Part shown: piece after piece, positions 21,276 through 33,278 of the stretch
How positions within the stretch are numbered: position 1 is the stretch's first letter
Layout of the letters: each line of letters begins with the position of its first letter
Origin: Areca catechu
Taxonomy: Eukaryota; Streptophyta; Magnoliopsida; Arecales; Arecaceae
DNA length: 64,000 bases
Assembly (NCBI GenBank): GCA_021397845.1
Contig: CM038053.1
Coordinates: 148,202,041-148,266,040, forward strand
Direction: 5' to 3'
Made by a program: the position numbers and the translations under genes
The notes under the pieces: generated by a model
The model's input: the letters and a program-made list of their open reading frames with translations, nothing else
The model's database searches: none
What the model was told of the DNA's origin: nothing

Positions 21276-21837
21276 AAAATGATGTGGAAAGAGGGCAAGG
21301 GATGCTAGTATGGATGCTTATGATGCAAAGGAGTTTTTTTGTAGTTGAAGGGTTTTAGATTTTTTTTTTTTTTTTTAAGGTTTTGATTCTCGATCACAAG
21401 CAAAGACTAGAAATAAGATAAATGAATAACGGAAGCTTACAATAGCAGTTCAAATCCCTAAATAGTGAAAACGAGAACAGGATCCCGGGATTAAGAAATC
21501 CCGGTAGGACTAAGCTCGAAACACAATACCTACTTAGGAGATAGAGAGAGCAAACCTCACACATCTGAAGCACCCGATGCAGAAGGTCGCTCAACTCAGT
21601 TGATGCGGCCTGGATGCCCGAGCAGTCGAACCCACGGAAGCACTGGCTTTCGATCAGAAGGTTGCGATGGCAAGGCAGACTTTCTCCGATGCCCGAGATG
21701 CTAGGGAGGACCTGTAGGTAATCAAAATAGTGATTAGTGAAATGGAGAGATGTACTGAAAGAGACTAAGATGTGGTTGAGAAGGGGCTTCGAGCCCATTG
21801 TCCGGCTGGATTCCGAAGTCGAAGAAGGAGATAACTT

Positions 21838-21978
21838 GGGGCCTCGCACCCCATGACATCCTGGAGGATGAAGGATTGTGGCCTCGCACCACTCGACGTC
21901 CAGGAGGATGAAGGACTCGCGATGCCCTGGGGTGACGGACAGGTGGCCTCACACCACTCGACATCCTTGGGGATGAAG
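21838..21978 (-). repeat. Subrepeats in the element B LTR (also about 5196-5345)
   Basis: Three imperfect units of about 45-60 bp contain GGCCTC(A/G)CACC, CTCGACGTCC and 'aggatgaagg'. They lie 110-250 bp downstream of the TATA-like box. They resemble the element E subrepeats in both sequence (CTCACACC-CTCGA-GT-C) and position. Confidence 0.7.
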
Positions 21979-22086
21979 GCAACTTCACTCAAACCTAGTC
22001 TAGGAGATAATGGTCGTAGGATAAACAAATTCAAACTCTCTTTTCATTCAATCATTCATTACCTTTACAATGGAGGGGTTGGGTCC

Positions 22087-22094
22087 TTTAAATA
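22087..22094 (-). promoter_or_regulatory. TATA-like box of element B LTR
   Basis: The minus strand reads TATTTAAA between GC-richer U3 and the subrepeat region. The 3' LTR keeps it at 5451-5458. Confidence 0.5.
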
Positions 22095-23037
22095 GGCACC
22101 CAAGGCCCATTTGAATTCAAAATAATTCAAAACCCTTGAACCCAAATTAAAACCCAAAAGTTGGTGCCCACATGGAAGGGGAAAGCTCTTCATGGCCGAC
22201 CAAATTGATGTGAGTATTGGCTTGGCATGTGGGAGGGCTTGGAGAGGGGGATTGGCCTCTTGATTTCCTTCTTTGCATGCTCATTTTGGGAAGAAAACAT
22301 GGAACAAGGCTTGCTTGAAGGTATGTGCTTCCTTTTATCCTTCAACGCGCAATTGGAGTGATTCATGGCCGGCCAAAGTGGAGGGAGCTTTGGGCGTTGC
22401 AAGGTTGAAGGCTTGGAGAGGGGAGTGTGTCCCTTGACCTTCCAATCTTGCATGAGTACATTGGGAAGAAGACTTGAAAGATGGCTTGCTTTGTGGCTTG
22501 GTTTATTCTTGCAATCTTCAACGCCCCATTTGATGATGGATCATGGCATGATGTGGGGGAGGGAAGAAGTGGATGATGTCTCCTCCTTCCAAGGTCGCCC
22601 AAGAGAGAAATGGTATGGAGAGGGCATGTGGAATGCATGAGGGCGCCTCCTTGTTTCCTTCCTTGGATGCCCAAGTGGCAACTGATGTGGCGCCAGATAG
22701 GTGGCTGAGGTGGCACCTAAGTTGGCATCTTTCCAAGTAAGAGAGGTGGGTTGGCCCACATGGAACTTGACTTGGTCTTGAAAGCCTGGTTGACTTCAAT
22801 TGGGCTTGGGCCCAATCCAAACTGAGACTCTAACCAAAAATAGATACAGGACTCATGACCTAAACTTTACCCAAATTGGTCAAGGTACAAGACTAAACAA
22901 ACTTGGACTAGGTACATGACTAAAATTATAAAATTACTTTGGCTCATAGCCTTATTACAAGACTCACAGAAGTGGAACCCAAATATGAGATCCACAAAGG
23001 GTTGAGGAGCCTCTGTCGGATCCTGGTGCCCACACCA

Positions 23038-23524
23038 AAAGGTGTTCTTTGATGGTCACAATGGAGGCATGTGCGGAAGAAGGGATGGAGGGAAGTCATC
23101 GGCTTCTGGGCGTTGATCAGGGTGATGGTGATTGGGAGTGCCGGAGGACATGGCCGTGGGTCTTCCAGATAGGAGGGGATCTGGTGGAGGCTTGGAACAA
23201 GGTAGAGAGGAGGGGTTCGGCCTAGGTGGAGGCTGACAGAGGTGGATCTTCTAATGGAGTGGGGCACGAGCAGTCAACGGTTGGTGCGAGCTTGGATCTA
23301 GGTGGAGGTGTTCTGATCTGAGGAGCAGTGGATGTTGGTGGTGTTGCTCGTTAGGGGAAAAGCATTGGAGGAGATCGACAGGGTGGCGTCGCATGGATCC
23401 ATGGCTGGTCGGTCGATTGGGATTTCTGTAAAAATGAGAGGGCGGCGGAAAGCTTCAGAGGGAGATCTTGTAGGAATCCGATGGAGATTGGCATCGTGGA
23501 GAAGGTGGAGAAGGTGGATGGGAG
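23038..23524 (-). mobile_element. Element E, internal fragment
   Basis: The sequence between element B and S1 is G-rich on the + strand. It continues 4440-4559 across B (TSD GAAGG/AAAGG) and resumes at 25248 across S1 (TSD GGGAG). No protein family is recognisable in any frame; short ORFs here are low-complexity. It is assigned to E by position. Confidence 0.45.
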
Positions 23525-25247
23525 TGGTGCGGGCACCAGAATCAAAAGAAGACTTCAGTGTTCCATCTGGATTTCTAATTGACCTTGCCCGAGAAAATTA
23601 GGGTTTGTAATAAGGATTGACCTGATCAATCCAATTTTGAGTCTGTAATTTTATCATTTCAATTTTTGTTGAGTCATGTTGACTCAGTCCAAGTCCAGGT
23701 CCAGGTTGGCGCCATTCCCTTTGCCATAGAGTGCCACATTTTTTCTTCCATCGTCCAGCTACAAGTGGGTGCCACACTCCATGCCACATCTCCATCCAGT
23801 GTCTTTGGTCCCCATACCATAGGAAGTAAGTTCTCCTTTTTCTTGCACCACTTGGCGGAGAAATCCATCAAGATACCTCAAACCAAGGAGGAGCCAACTT
23901 CTTTCCAGATAAACCCAAGCCAGGATGGCAAGAATTTTTCTTGAAGAGAGGATCATGGAGGTGCCCCACAATGTTCCACAAAAATCCAAGTTATAAAAGG
24001 GAAGAGAGCATGTCTTGGGGAGAAAATCAAGGAGGCACCCAAAAGTTTCTAGAAGTGCCAAAGCTAAGAAAAGAAGAAGCTTAAACTTGTGGAGCAAGAC
24101 TAGGAGGTGTCCAAAAGAGCGAAACCATGAAGGGAAAATCCTTGATTCATGGAGAGATACTAGGAGACACTCCCATAACCTGCCATTTGGAGCTGATTTT
24201 CAAGTTTTCTTGGAGTTTTTGGGCCGCTCACTCATGGAAGGAGTCTTGGTTGGCCAAGGGAAGAGAATTTGTTGCCTAAAGTGTAGATTAGTCCTATTAG
24301 TCCCACATGAGAACTTGTATGGTTTTGATTTTTCTTATAGGTCTATATATTAGACCCCTTTTGTAACTTGAACTTATCTTATGAAATCTTATGAATGAAA
24401 TCCCTTGTTTTTGAGCAACGTCTTGCTCTTCCGCACTTATTCTGAGTGTTGAGCTCCGTAAGGGAGTAAATCCGGGTTCCCTAGGAACCTTGAGGAGGTG
24501 TGAGATCTCCAACCCCAAAACCCTAGCTTAGTCCACCCATCTCTACTCCACCACCACCAAACCCTAGCCTCTACATCATCTCCAAGGTTCTTCTTCCAAA
24601 GGGTGGCCGACCACCAGGACCCCAGTCCAGCCATCTTCGAATCAGCTACCACTGCTTCAGAGTCCATCCAGCAGATCCAGGAGAAGAAGTCCCAAATCCG
24701 CAGCCTAGGAGTTCTAGATCAGTTGAAGACCTTCAGATCCCATCCTTTCTTCTACTCTGGTAACTCTCTTCCCTGAGTCTCTTGTTCCTAACCTTGTTCT
24801 TCTTCTCTCTAGGATCCAGGGTTCAAGAAGAGGCCAACTTTGCTAAGGACCATTATCAGAGGATCCATTGCGAATATACCTTGACTCCTGGGATCCAATA
24901 ATATGCTCGAGAGAGTCTTTTTCCACCAAATGGAGAGATATCACTGCTAGGTAACAAGAACCTTCCCTTCTCACTTTGTCTGTTCCATTGAAAACTCAGA
25001 GCAAACCCTAGATCTGGGGGTTACTCAATCCCCAGCGATCCTACTTCTGAGTTACTCTGATAATCCACTATTTTTAATTATGCTTTCTGTCATTTCTTAG
25101 TTTCTTTCAACATTAGTTTATCTTTCCTTTGAGTCAAAGCCGACTTCTGAAAATATATAAAAAAAAATACATTAATTTTAATTTTCTTCCGCATTCCACA
25201 TATTCATTCTGCATCATTTTTGGTATCAGAGTTTTCGTTCTGCATCA
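23525..25247 (+). mobile_element. S1: LTR plus primer site plus LTR tip (collapsed element, same family as C)
   Basis: A full LTR of 1692 bp (TGGTGCGGGCACC...TTCTGCATCA, 23525-25216) is followed by TTTTTGGTATCAGAG (primer site, 25217-25231) and then by TTTTCGTTCTGCATCA (25232-25247), the last 16 bp of the same LTR. TSD GGGAG flanks both ends (23520-23524 and 25248-25252). This is an element whose internal region and nearly all of the 3' LTR were deleted, not a clean solo LTR. TATA-like TATATAT is at 24344-24350 and AGCGATCCT at 25034-25042. Confidence 0.85.
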
Positions 25248-25605
25248 GGGAGGCTTCGATCTGATGGTGGAAGATAGCATCTGATACAACAAAGAAAAGT
25301 GGGGGTTTGTCTAGTTGGAGCTTGATGGTCATGGGGAACGAACGGCGGACGACGGAGAAGTAGATGATGGTGCTGAGGGCGGTGATCTTGAGTAGTTAGC
25401 GATGGAATGAGATGGACTTCTCCAAGGAGGGCCATCATCACCACTACCTGTTCCGAGGTTCCCAGATCTCGATCTCTCGATCCGACTGTGTTGTGGTTGC
25501 AGGAGTCACAGTAGTAGGGGCTGACTTCCAGGCGAATTTTGACCTGGGGTGGTTGGGCAGCAGGGGTGTTGATGAGGCGATGAAATCAGGGGTGTCGATC
25601 GGTAG
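25248..25605 (-). mobile_element. Element E, internal fragment
   Basis: It lies between S1 and element D. Part of it (ACAACAAAGAAAAGTGGGGG near 25277) resembles 55949-55970 next to the E primer site. No convincing gene is present; a 103-codon + strand frame from 25412 runs into the D LTR and has no recognisable domain. Confidence 0.4.
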
Positions 25606-27772
25606 TGTTATACCCTACCGGCTCACTACCATACTGGATCGGCCCCTCTTTGCGGTCCGACCAGGCTGCTCTTCTAAAGCTCCGATGGACACACCCCAAT
25701 CGAAGTCCGATCCACTGGAGTAGAGGTCCGAATGACCCACTCCTGCTAGGATCTAGCCCATTGCTATCCTCCAGAAGTCAGACCCACTGGGACAGGGGTC
25801 CGAACGGCCCGCTCCTGCAGCCCACTTGATGGGGGACTAATATGCATGCAATTCTTTTTGTATGTTTTATATGTGGTGTTAGGTGATTAATTCCCGAATT
25901 TCAAGTCAAAATTTGTTGTGGGAATTTTGTATGAATTTTTTGAAGCCAAGCATGCAGATTAGAACCTAGAAAGGTACTAAAGAAGGATTGCCGGGGCTGA
26001 GAAGCCTCGGTTAGGGCAAGTTCTCCTACAATAATAAGACTGGAGGTAGAGGGGGTGTACCTGACAACGTCTGAAGCACCCGGTGAAGATCGCAGTGAAG
26101 GGATCTCTCATTCCTTGATGGATGCGGCCTGGAAAACCGAGCCAAAGACCCGCGGATACCCGGCTTTCTGCTCGGTGGTCCGATTGAGGCTTGGCTGGAG
26201 TCGTTGGATTCGTAGTAACTCGGGGACCTTCAAACGACCTGTCAGGGGTTAGAAAACTCAAAGGAAATTAAGAAAATAAAGGAAAATAGCAAAGGAAAGA
26301 AAGTTTTGGAAGGGGCTAGAAGGATGGTTGGCGGTAGGAAGATGGTTGCAAACACCGAGAAGAAGAACTCTCAAACCCCTTTATGCACACAGCAGGGTAA
26401 TCACACAAAGCAATTGAAGAACTCAAGGTTTATTTCATATATCAAAATCTCCCTTCATACAAGAGGCTAGGGTGCTTTAAATAGACCCTTAACTTTGGGC
26501 TCCAAGTAAGGGCACATAAATCTTTATATAAGAATCATTTTCCCTCTCAAACCCTAGCTAGAAAATAAGAAAACATCAGGTAAAAAAATCCCTAAAAATT
26601 CTCTTGACTTGGCCAACACTCCAAGGACACCTAGGGGGCATGTTGGGCTTCTAGGAGAAGCAAGAGGCTAGCCCAAAGGGGCTCGGGCGCAAGGGTTTGG
26701 GCCTCTGGAAGCTGGGGTGGCCTGGTAGCCAGGTAGCAAGAATATTCTCTGGTATCTTGCTTCTTAGGGACTTGGACTTGGTGCCTAGGCTTGATTTCTT
26801 TGGGCTAGGATGTAGATGGACCTCTAAAATCATGGATGCCTTGGTATATGAATATATTTTGGCATCTGGAAGGGAATCTGGGCATTTAGAGGGCATCTGC
26901 AAGGAATCAGGATTTTCTAAATTTTTCCTCCTGGGGTCTTCAAATCTTCAAGCTGGGTTGGACTTGGGCTATACTTCCATGTCTTCAATCTGGTTGGACT
27001 TGGTCTTCACTTGTATGATGTGGTCTTGAGTCTTCAATAAGGTTGAATAGGACTCAAAAAAATAAAATTAGCTTGACATGAGCTGACTAACACTAGACTG
27101 AACTAGCTCAACATGAGCTGACTATTACATAACTGAAACTCAAAAGACTCAAATAATAACTAAAATGGACTCAGATGGGCTAAGCCCTTATTACAAATGA
27201 ACTCATAAATTATTGATCAATTCACAGAGGGTTGAAAAGCCTCTGTCTTATTCTGGTGCCTCCGATGTCCCTACCACCACTCCTTTTGAATTTGAGTGGG
27301 CACTCCTTTGTGGATGACCGACTGGCCCTCCTTGGTGGCGTCTGACTGACTCACTTCAGGACCCAGAGAATTTCAGAAACCCCTTTCTATTAAAACGAAA
27401 TCCTGCCACATCAGCGATATTGCTCCACTACTCCCACGATGCTGCCCCATCTAGGTGCCATGTGGCCACTCTCTAGATTCTCCTAGGGCCAGATTTATCT
27501 TTATCTGCCTCACCCCCCTAATAGATTTTGGATTATTCTGCACCTAGATAAGGTACCTAGGGGACCCCATTTTGTGCTAAGTACACTCTTCCCTCTCTAT
27601 ACGCTACTTCTCTGATTCTTCCATTCTGTTGCCTTCAAGCTCATGCTAACTTAGGCATCGGAGTATCCCCTGCCGAGCACCACCAGCATTTAGTGACTTT
27701 GTTGCAGGTCGACCCGCAGAGGAGCGCTCCAGCATAGCTGACCGACCCAGTTCAGGAGAAGATGCAGCAACA
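25606..27772 (+). repeat. Element D 5' LTR (713 bp, split by solo LTR S2)
   Basis: It begins TGTTATACCCTACCGG and ends AGATGCAGCAACA. Bases 25606-25826 and 27282-27772 align with 55146-55858. S2 plus one TSD copy accounts for the difference. Confidence 0.88.
25827..27276 (-). mobile_element. S2: solo LTR (1450 bp) inside the D 5' LTR
   Basis: It begins TGATGGGGGACTAATATGCA and ends CCCTACCA, flanked by perfect CCACT repeats (25822-25826 and 27277-27281). The empty site is visible in the 3' LTR of D (CCCACT near 55365). A minus-strand TATA-like TATTTAAA at 26476-26483 sets its orientation. It is closely related to S3 (58732-60183). There is no internal region. Confidence 0.9.
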
Positions 27773-27792
27773 GATTGGTGCTAGAGAAGGGG
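27773..27792 (+). other. Putative primer-binding site of element D
   Basis: GATTGGTGCTAGAGAAGGGG directly follows the LTR end. It is not the initiator-Met type used by the chromoviruses here. It resembles the TTGGCGCTAG-type sites of other Tat elements, but I do not assign a tRNA. Confidence 0.5.
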
Positions 27793-27845
27793 TCTGCTAT
27801 CGCCCTTCTACTCTAAAAGGAGGAATCAACCAGAGAGGTTAAGCG

Positions 27846-29242
27846 ATGGCGAAGGGGAGAACTCAAAACACCTCCATTAGAAAAGGTCATTCCCCATCCG
27901 GGTCCGATGGACCTCCAAGGGAAAACGATGCAGGCACAGAGCCCACCATCACTCTGGGACTGCAGCAATTCTAGATGCTGCTAAACCAAATCGACATGCT
28001 CACCACTATGGTTCAACATTTCTAAGAGGTGGTCGATAATCGGTAGCAGTCGCCTGCTGCATCCTGCACTAACCATCCGCCAGACATCGAGGGGAGCCAA
28101 CCTCAAGATGTCCCTCCACCTCTCTCCCACGTTGTTCCGGAGCCCTGAAGGTCCTAGGGAGCCCGCACCGATGGCAAGAGGGTGAGGTCTTCCTCACCCT
28201 CCTATGCCAAATCCATCCCTGCTGGTGCTCGGCCTCCTACCGAACTCCCGAGAGACCACACCAGTATGATTTTGCGCATGGAGGAGTGCATCACTGAGAT
28301 TGTTCATTGGCAGAAAGCTAAAGGGGGCAGGTATACGATTCCTACCCAACTTTCTCTGAAGTGATTCTGGCAGAGATGATTCCTCGCCACTTCAAAATTC
28401 TCCAGGTGGACCGCTACGATGGCACCACCAACCCACTGCACAATCTGGGCACCTATAAGGCCTATATGATGGTACAGGGCACGTCCGACGCCCTCCAGTG
28501 CATCGCCTTCCCTGCCACCCTTATGAAGGCCGCCCATATATGGTTCTTCTCCATTTGCCCAAGTACGATCCACTCTTTCCCTCAGCTCGATAATCTTTTT
28601 CTCTCCCATTTCAGGACCTGCAGTCCGATCCTGAGAAACACCGACTACCTCTTCCTCATTACATAAAAGGTGGGAGAGATCCTCCAGGACTAGATGGCCA
28701 GTTTCAACTCAGTGGCCATGGAGGTCCTGGATTTGAATGAGGTGGTAGCCATGTCAGCCTTCAAAAGAGGGCTCCGCTCGTCCAGGCTCACCTTCTCACT
28801 GGATAAGAGGTTTCTGAAGAGCTACACTGAGCTGCTGGCCAAGGCACAGAAATATGCCTTGGCAGAGGAACAAGCAGCAAGTTAGCACTGGGTGGAGAGG
28901 AGGCCAGCCCCCAAGAAGCAAAGTGAAAAGGCTCCCGATGTCTTACCTCCCAATGATAGCACCCAATCGGTCCAATGTCGAAGTCCGAAGCCGAAGAACT
29001 TCTCTAGGAGGTTCAAGAACTATGCACCCCTCTCCCATCAGAGGGAGAAGATCCTCTTGGAGATTGAGAATGAGACCTTTTTGCAAAGGCCTCGTCCAAA
29101 GAGGGGCCCCCCTGCATCTAGAAATAGAGATAAATTCTATCGGTTAGACAAGAACCATCGACACAGCGCCGAAGAGTGCCTACAGCTGAAGGATGCCATT
29201 GAAGACCTCATCTGGAGGGGGTACCTGCATAAGTACATTTGA
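27846..29242 (+). pseudogene. Element D Gag
   Basis: The ATG at 27846 opens MAKGRTQNTS and soon meets stops. The recognisable Gag core follows in pieces: YDGTTNPLHNLGTYKAYM and AHIWFFSICPSTI (28361-28666), FKRGLRSSRLTFSLDKRFL with YTELLAKAQKYALAEE (28694-28885), and at the end FYRLDKNHRHSAEECLQLKD (29100-29200), a decayed zinc knuckle in which cysteines are lost. At least four stops or frameshifts break it. Confidence 0.75.
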
Positions 29243-29866
29243 CCCCACTGGGATCGGGCCATAGCCTCAACTACCAGAAACCCGCTAGAGGAGGCGAAGC
29301 TTCCCAATCAGCGACCGACCGGTGGGGATGTCAGCATGCTGCATTGGTAGTCCGACTGGAGGTATGAAGATGAGCCAGACATTGCCAGGAGGTCGAGGGG
29401 TTCCAATGTGATCACCTTCTCCGACAAAGACCTCCTAGGGTCCCATGTCTTTGAAAATGATCCCATAGTCATGTCGTCGGTGATTGCCAACTATGTTGTA
29501 AAAAAGATACTTATAGATAATAGAAGTTCCACGGAGGTATTACTGTATGATGCTTTTGTAAGAATAAACCTATCTAGGTCAATGCTACAAGAATCCACCA
29601 TATTGTTGACAAGTTTTGGGTGAAATACTGTCAGAGTTGAGGGGGAAATAGTTATACCTATAATGATCGGGACGGAGCCTTTCCAGAAAACTCACCCCAT
29701 CAACTTTGTGGTTGTCCGTACGACCTCGGCATATAATGCCATTCTGGGTCGACATACCCTCATCATGTTCCGGGCCATTGTATCCACTTACCATCTGCTG
29801 GTGAAGTTTCCGACCAGGAGTGGAGTCAGAGTTACGAGGGGAGACCATCAGATGGCCAGATAGTGC
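29243..29866 (+). pseudogene. Element D protease
   Basis: Frames at 29408-29623 and 29663-29863 encode VTFS/ITFSDKDLLG, IANYVVKKILIDNRSSTEVL (active-site region; the usual Gly is Arg), and PINFVVVRTTSAYNAILGRH, the conserved end of Tat/Athila proteases. A stop after SFG (29621-29623) and a frameshift divide it. Confidence 0.7.
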
Positions 29867-30990
29867 TTGAATATTCTGGACCAACAGTCTCAAAGCCGTC
29901 CTACTCCTGAACAGCCCGACCTAAGGACTGAAGCCAATGACCGTGGTCAGCCAGATGAAAGGATCCTGTTTGGCCCCCTACGGGAGGATGACCCTACCAA
30001 AGTCCTCCAAATCGGAAGCTCTCTTAGTGAGGACGTCAAGTCAAAGCTGATCGGCTTCCTGAGGAGTAACGCCGGTGTTTCTACTTGGTCGATGTGGGAC
30101 ATGTCGAGTATACTGTTGGATGTCATCACTCACCAACTCAAGGTGGATCTGAACTACAGGCCTGTACAACAGAAAAAGAGGAGCTTTGCTACCGAAAGGC
30201 AAAAGGCCATTGATGAAGAAGTGAAGATGCTCTCCGATGCTGGTTTTATTAGGGAAGTTCATTACCCTAAATGGCTAGCAAATGTTGTGATGGTGAAAAA
30301 GGCTAACGGGAAGTGGAGGATTTGCAAGGACTACACCGACCTTAACAAGGCCTGTCTGAAGGATAGCTTCCCCTTGCCGAAAATTGATTAGTTGGTGGAT
30401 GCCACGGCCAACCATCAACTTCTAAGATTCATGGATGCCTTCTCCGGCTACAACTAAATCAGGAAGCACCCAGAGGATGAGGAGAAAATGGCCTTTGTCA
30501 CCGACAAAGGACTATATTGTTACAGGATGATTCCCTTCGGCTTGAAGAATACCGGAGCCACTTTTCAAAGGCTAATCAACCAGGTCTTCGAAGGGAAACT
30601 TGGGAGAAACATGGAGGCGTATGTAGATGATATGATAGTTAAGAGCCTCCATTAGGCCGACCACATCAAGGACTTGCAGGAATCCTTTGATGCACTAAGA
30701 TGCCATCGGATGAAGCTGAATCCTGCCAAGAGTACCTTCGAGGTAACTTCCGGTAAGTTCCTCAGCTTCTTGGTCACATAAAGAGGAATCAAAATCAACC
30801 CTGACAAGATCAGAGCTGTTATTGAAATAGGACATCCGACTAATAAGAAGCCGGTGCAAGAACTTACATGCCGGATAGCTTCTCTCAGCCATTTCATCTC
30901 CCGGTCAGCCAAGAAGTCCCTGCCATTCTTCAAGACATTGCATCAATCCGACCGCTTCCACTAGATCGATGAGTGTCGATCAGCTTTCGA
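29867..30990 (+). pseudogene. Element D reverse transcriptase
   Basis: The frame from 29867 shows HQLKVDLNYRPVQQKKR, MVKKANGKWRICKDYTDLNK and DSFPLPKID, then a stop at 30391. The same frame continues with MDAFSGYN, MIPFGLKNTGATFQRL and the YVDD catalytic box at 30620-30631 (AYVDDMIVKS). Additional in-frame stops interrupt FSGYN-IRKHPEDE, SLH-ADH, FLVT-RGIK and RFH-IDE. Reading order and motifs are those of Tat/Athila-type RTs. Confidence 0.85.
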
Positions 30991-31673
30991 ACCATTGAAA
31001 GAATACTTGAAGAGCCCTCTGTTGTTGGCCAAACCAATGAAAGGGGAGCCTCTATATCTCTACCTGTCGGCCTTGGATGAGGTGATTAGCTCCATCCTCA
31101 TGCGAGTAGGAGAAGACGGTCAGCAGAATCTTGTCTACTATATTAGTAAGGTTCTCCATGATGTCGAAACAAGGAACCCTAAAATGCAAAAGCTAGTTTA
31201 TTCTTTGATCGTAGTGGCCAAAAGACTCCGACCCTACTTCTAGGCACTTCCTATTATCATGCTGACCAACCAAACCTTGAAGGTGATCCTTCGAAGTCCA
31301 GACACTTCCGGTCAGCTCGCCAAGTGGGTCATGATGCTCAGTGAGTTCAACATTTGTTTCCAATCCTGATCGACGTTAAAGGATCAGGTAATTACCGACT
31401 TCATTGCAGAATGCTCCTGGAAGCAAGGGGCATTCCCTCATGTGGCTGAAGTGCCTGATGCCAACACCATCGATGAAACCACCAAACCAGCTTGGACCCT
31501 CCACGTGGACGGAGCATCCAACCTTACGGGCTATGGGGCTGGCCTGATTCTGGCCGACAACGATGGAGAAAGCTTGGAATATGCACTCCACTTTTCATTT
31601 CAGGTGTCAAACAATTAGGAGGAGTACTAAGTCCTCGTTGCAAGATTGCGAATCGCCAATGAACTAGGCATCA
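30991..31673 (+). pseudogene. Element D RNase H region, 5' part (cut by element C)
   Basis: First comes a classical gypsy RNase H remnant (LLAKPMKGEPLYLYLSALDE, LVYSLIVVAKRLRPYF). After a connecting segment comes a second RNase H start (WTLHVDGASNLTGYGAGLIL) typical of Tat elements. The second domain reaches ARLRIANELGI and is cut at 31673 by element C. It continues at 49710. Confidence 0.8.
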
Positions 31674-33263
31674 TGGTGCAGGCACCAGACTGAGAAGAAG
31701 ACTTCAGGGCTCCATCTGGATCTCTAATTGACCTTGCCCGAAGAATTAGGGTTTTATGGTTTTGTAATAAAAGTTGACTTGGTCAACTCAATTTTTTTGA
31801 GTCTGTATTTCCCTGCAATTTAATTTTGTTGAGTCATGTTGACTCAGTACAAGTCCTATTGAGTGGTCTAGGTCTTCTCCAGGAGGCCACATTTTCTCCC
31901 AAGCCCGAGCAAGTGGGCGCCACACTCCCAGCCACACACCAGAGTCCAGGAGGTGCCACATCTCCATCCCAGTGTCTTGGTCCCCACACCCAAGGGAGCA
32001 AGAATTTTTCTTGAAGCCAAAATCAAGAAGGCGCCCCATATGTACCTTAAAAGGCCAAGCTAAAGGAGAAAAGAGGCATTTCTTGGAGAGCACTTCAAGG
32101 GGGCGCCCAATCCATGCCTAAAAAGTCCAAAGCAAAGTTGGGAAGAGCCATGACTTGGGGAGAAAGAAAAGGAGGTGTCCAAAAGAGTTGAGCCATGGAA
32201 GGAAAAAAAATTTTCTTGAAGAGCAAGGCTAGGAGGCGCCACCTACTTACCATTTGGAGCCATCAATCAACACTTATGGAACCTCTTGGCCGGCCAAATG
32301 AGGAGGAATTGATTCTACAAACCTAATTTGAAGATCCACCCTGTTAGTCCCAAATGGGAAGATGTAAAACCCTGACCTCTTGTAAAGACCTATAAAATAA
32401 ACCCCTCTTGTAAGTTTTGAAAACAACTGATGAATGAATTCAAGTTTTGTATGAGCAACTTTATGTTTCTCTCTTCCGCACTAGCATCCAGGTGTTGAGC
32501 TCCATGAGGGAGTAAATCCGGGTTCCCCAGGAACCTTGAGGAGGTGTGAGATCTCCAACCCCAAAACTCTAGGTTAGCCACTTCACTTCCAAACCCTAGC
32601 CGCCCATCATCCTCTTCATTCCACCAAACCCTAGCCTACCCCATCTCTCACGGCCCCTCTCTCCAAGTTGTGGCCAACCACCAACACCAGGTACAGTTCG
32701 ACTACTTTAAATACAGAGCAAATCCCAGAGGAAGCCAGATCAGCATCCAGGAGAATCAGGACTTAAGCAACATCAACTTTCAAGTTCTTCTATCTGGTAA
32801 ATCCTTCCTTGAGTATCTGGTTCCATAAATTGTTCTTCTTCTTTCCCAGATCTTGAGTTCAGGAGAAGCCAACTCTGCCAAAGGACCAGTATTGGATGAT
32901 CCATTGCAAAGATATCTGAATCCGAAGATCCAATAATCTGCTCAAGAGAGTCCTTCCATTAAACTCTGTGAAGATCACTGCCTGGTCTGTAATCCTTCTC
33001 TTCTCTTTACTTCTGTCCTGTTGAAAGTTCAAAGCGAATCCCTAGGTCTGGGAGTTTCTCAACTCCCAGCGATCCTTTACTTCTGAACTACTCTGATATC
33101 CTAGTTTATTTAAATTGTGCTTTCAATTATTACATTGTTTCTTTCAATTTAGTTTAACTTTCCTTTCAGTCAAAGCCGACTTCTGAAAATATTAAAAAAA
33201 TAACAAAAAAAGAATTAGTCTTAATTTACTTCCACATCGCATCATCTTTTTTGTTCTGCATCA
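31674..33263 (+). repeat. Element C 5' LTR (1590 bp)
   Basis: It reads TGGTGCAGGCACC...TTCTGCATCA. TATA-like TATAAAATAA is at 32391-32400 and AGCGATCCT at 33068-33076. Confidence 0.93.
32391..32400 (+). promoter_or_regulatory. TATA box of element C LTR
   Basis: TATAAAATAA is preceded by GACC and followed by CCCCTC. It is repeated at 48831-48840 in the 3' LTR. S1 has TATATAT at the equivalent place. Confidence 0.55.
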
Positions 33264-33266
33264 TTT

Positions 33267-33278
33267 TGGTATCAGAGC
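33267..33278 (+). other. Primer-binding site, element C
   Basis: TGGTATCAGAGC lies three bases after the LTR end. Confidence 0.92.

Larger units (their letters stand above)
4560..23037 (-). mobile_element. Element B: minus-strand chromovirus (Ty3/gypsy) interrupted by array 1
   Basis: The 5' LTR is 21280-23037. The primer site is 21264-21275. Gag, protease, RT, RNase H, integrase and chromodomain follow leftward to about 15593. The 3' LTR is 15650-15485 plus 6240-4560, split by the tandem array. Flanking 5-mers are GAAGG (4555-4559) and AAAGG (23038-23042), a TSD with one mismatch. After removing the array and a local duplication, the LTRs are about 1.76 kb each. Frameshifts and stops between domains make it inactive. 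Classical domain order with a C-terminal chromodomain identifies a chromovirus. Confidence 0.9.
21280..23037 (-). repeat. Element B 5' LTR (1758 bp, intact)
   Basis: It reads TGATGTGG...CCCACACCA. It contains the uninterrupted version of the array 1 target (CAAAT at 22872-22876), a minus-strand TATA-like box and a block of subrepeats at about 21838-21978. Frames on either strand are incidental. Confidence 0.9.

Noticed and set aside
22190..22820. Overlapping ORFs on both strands in the element B 5' LTR and the matching 3' LTR region
   Set aside because: LTR U3 sequence with no protein family match; frames differ between the two LTR copies.
23038..25605. A host gene between elements B and D
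   Set aside because: The sequence is accounted for by S1 and by non-coding E fragments; no frame shows a recognisable domain.
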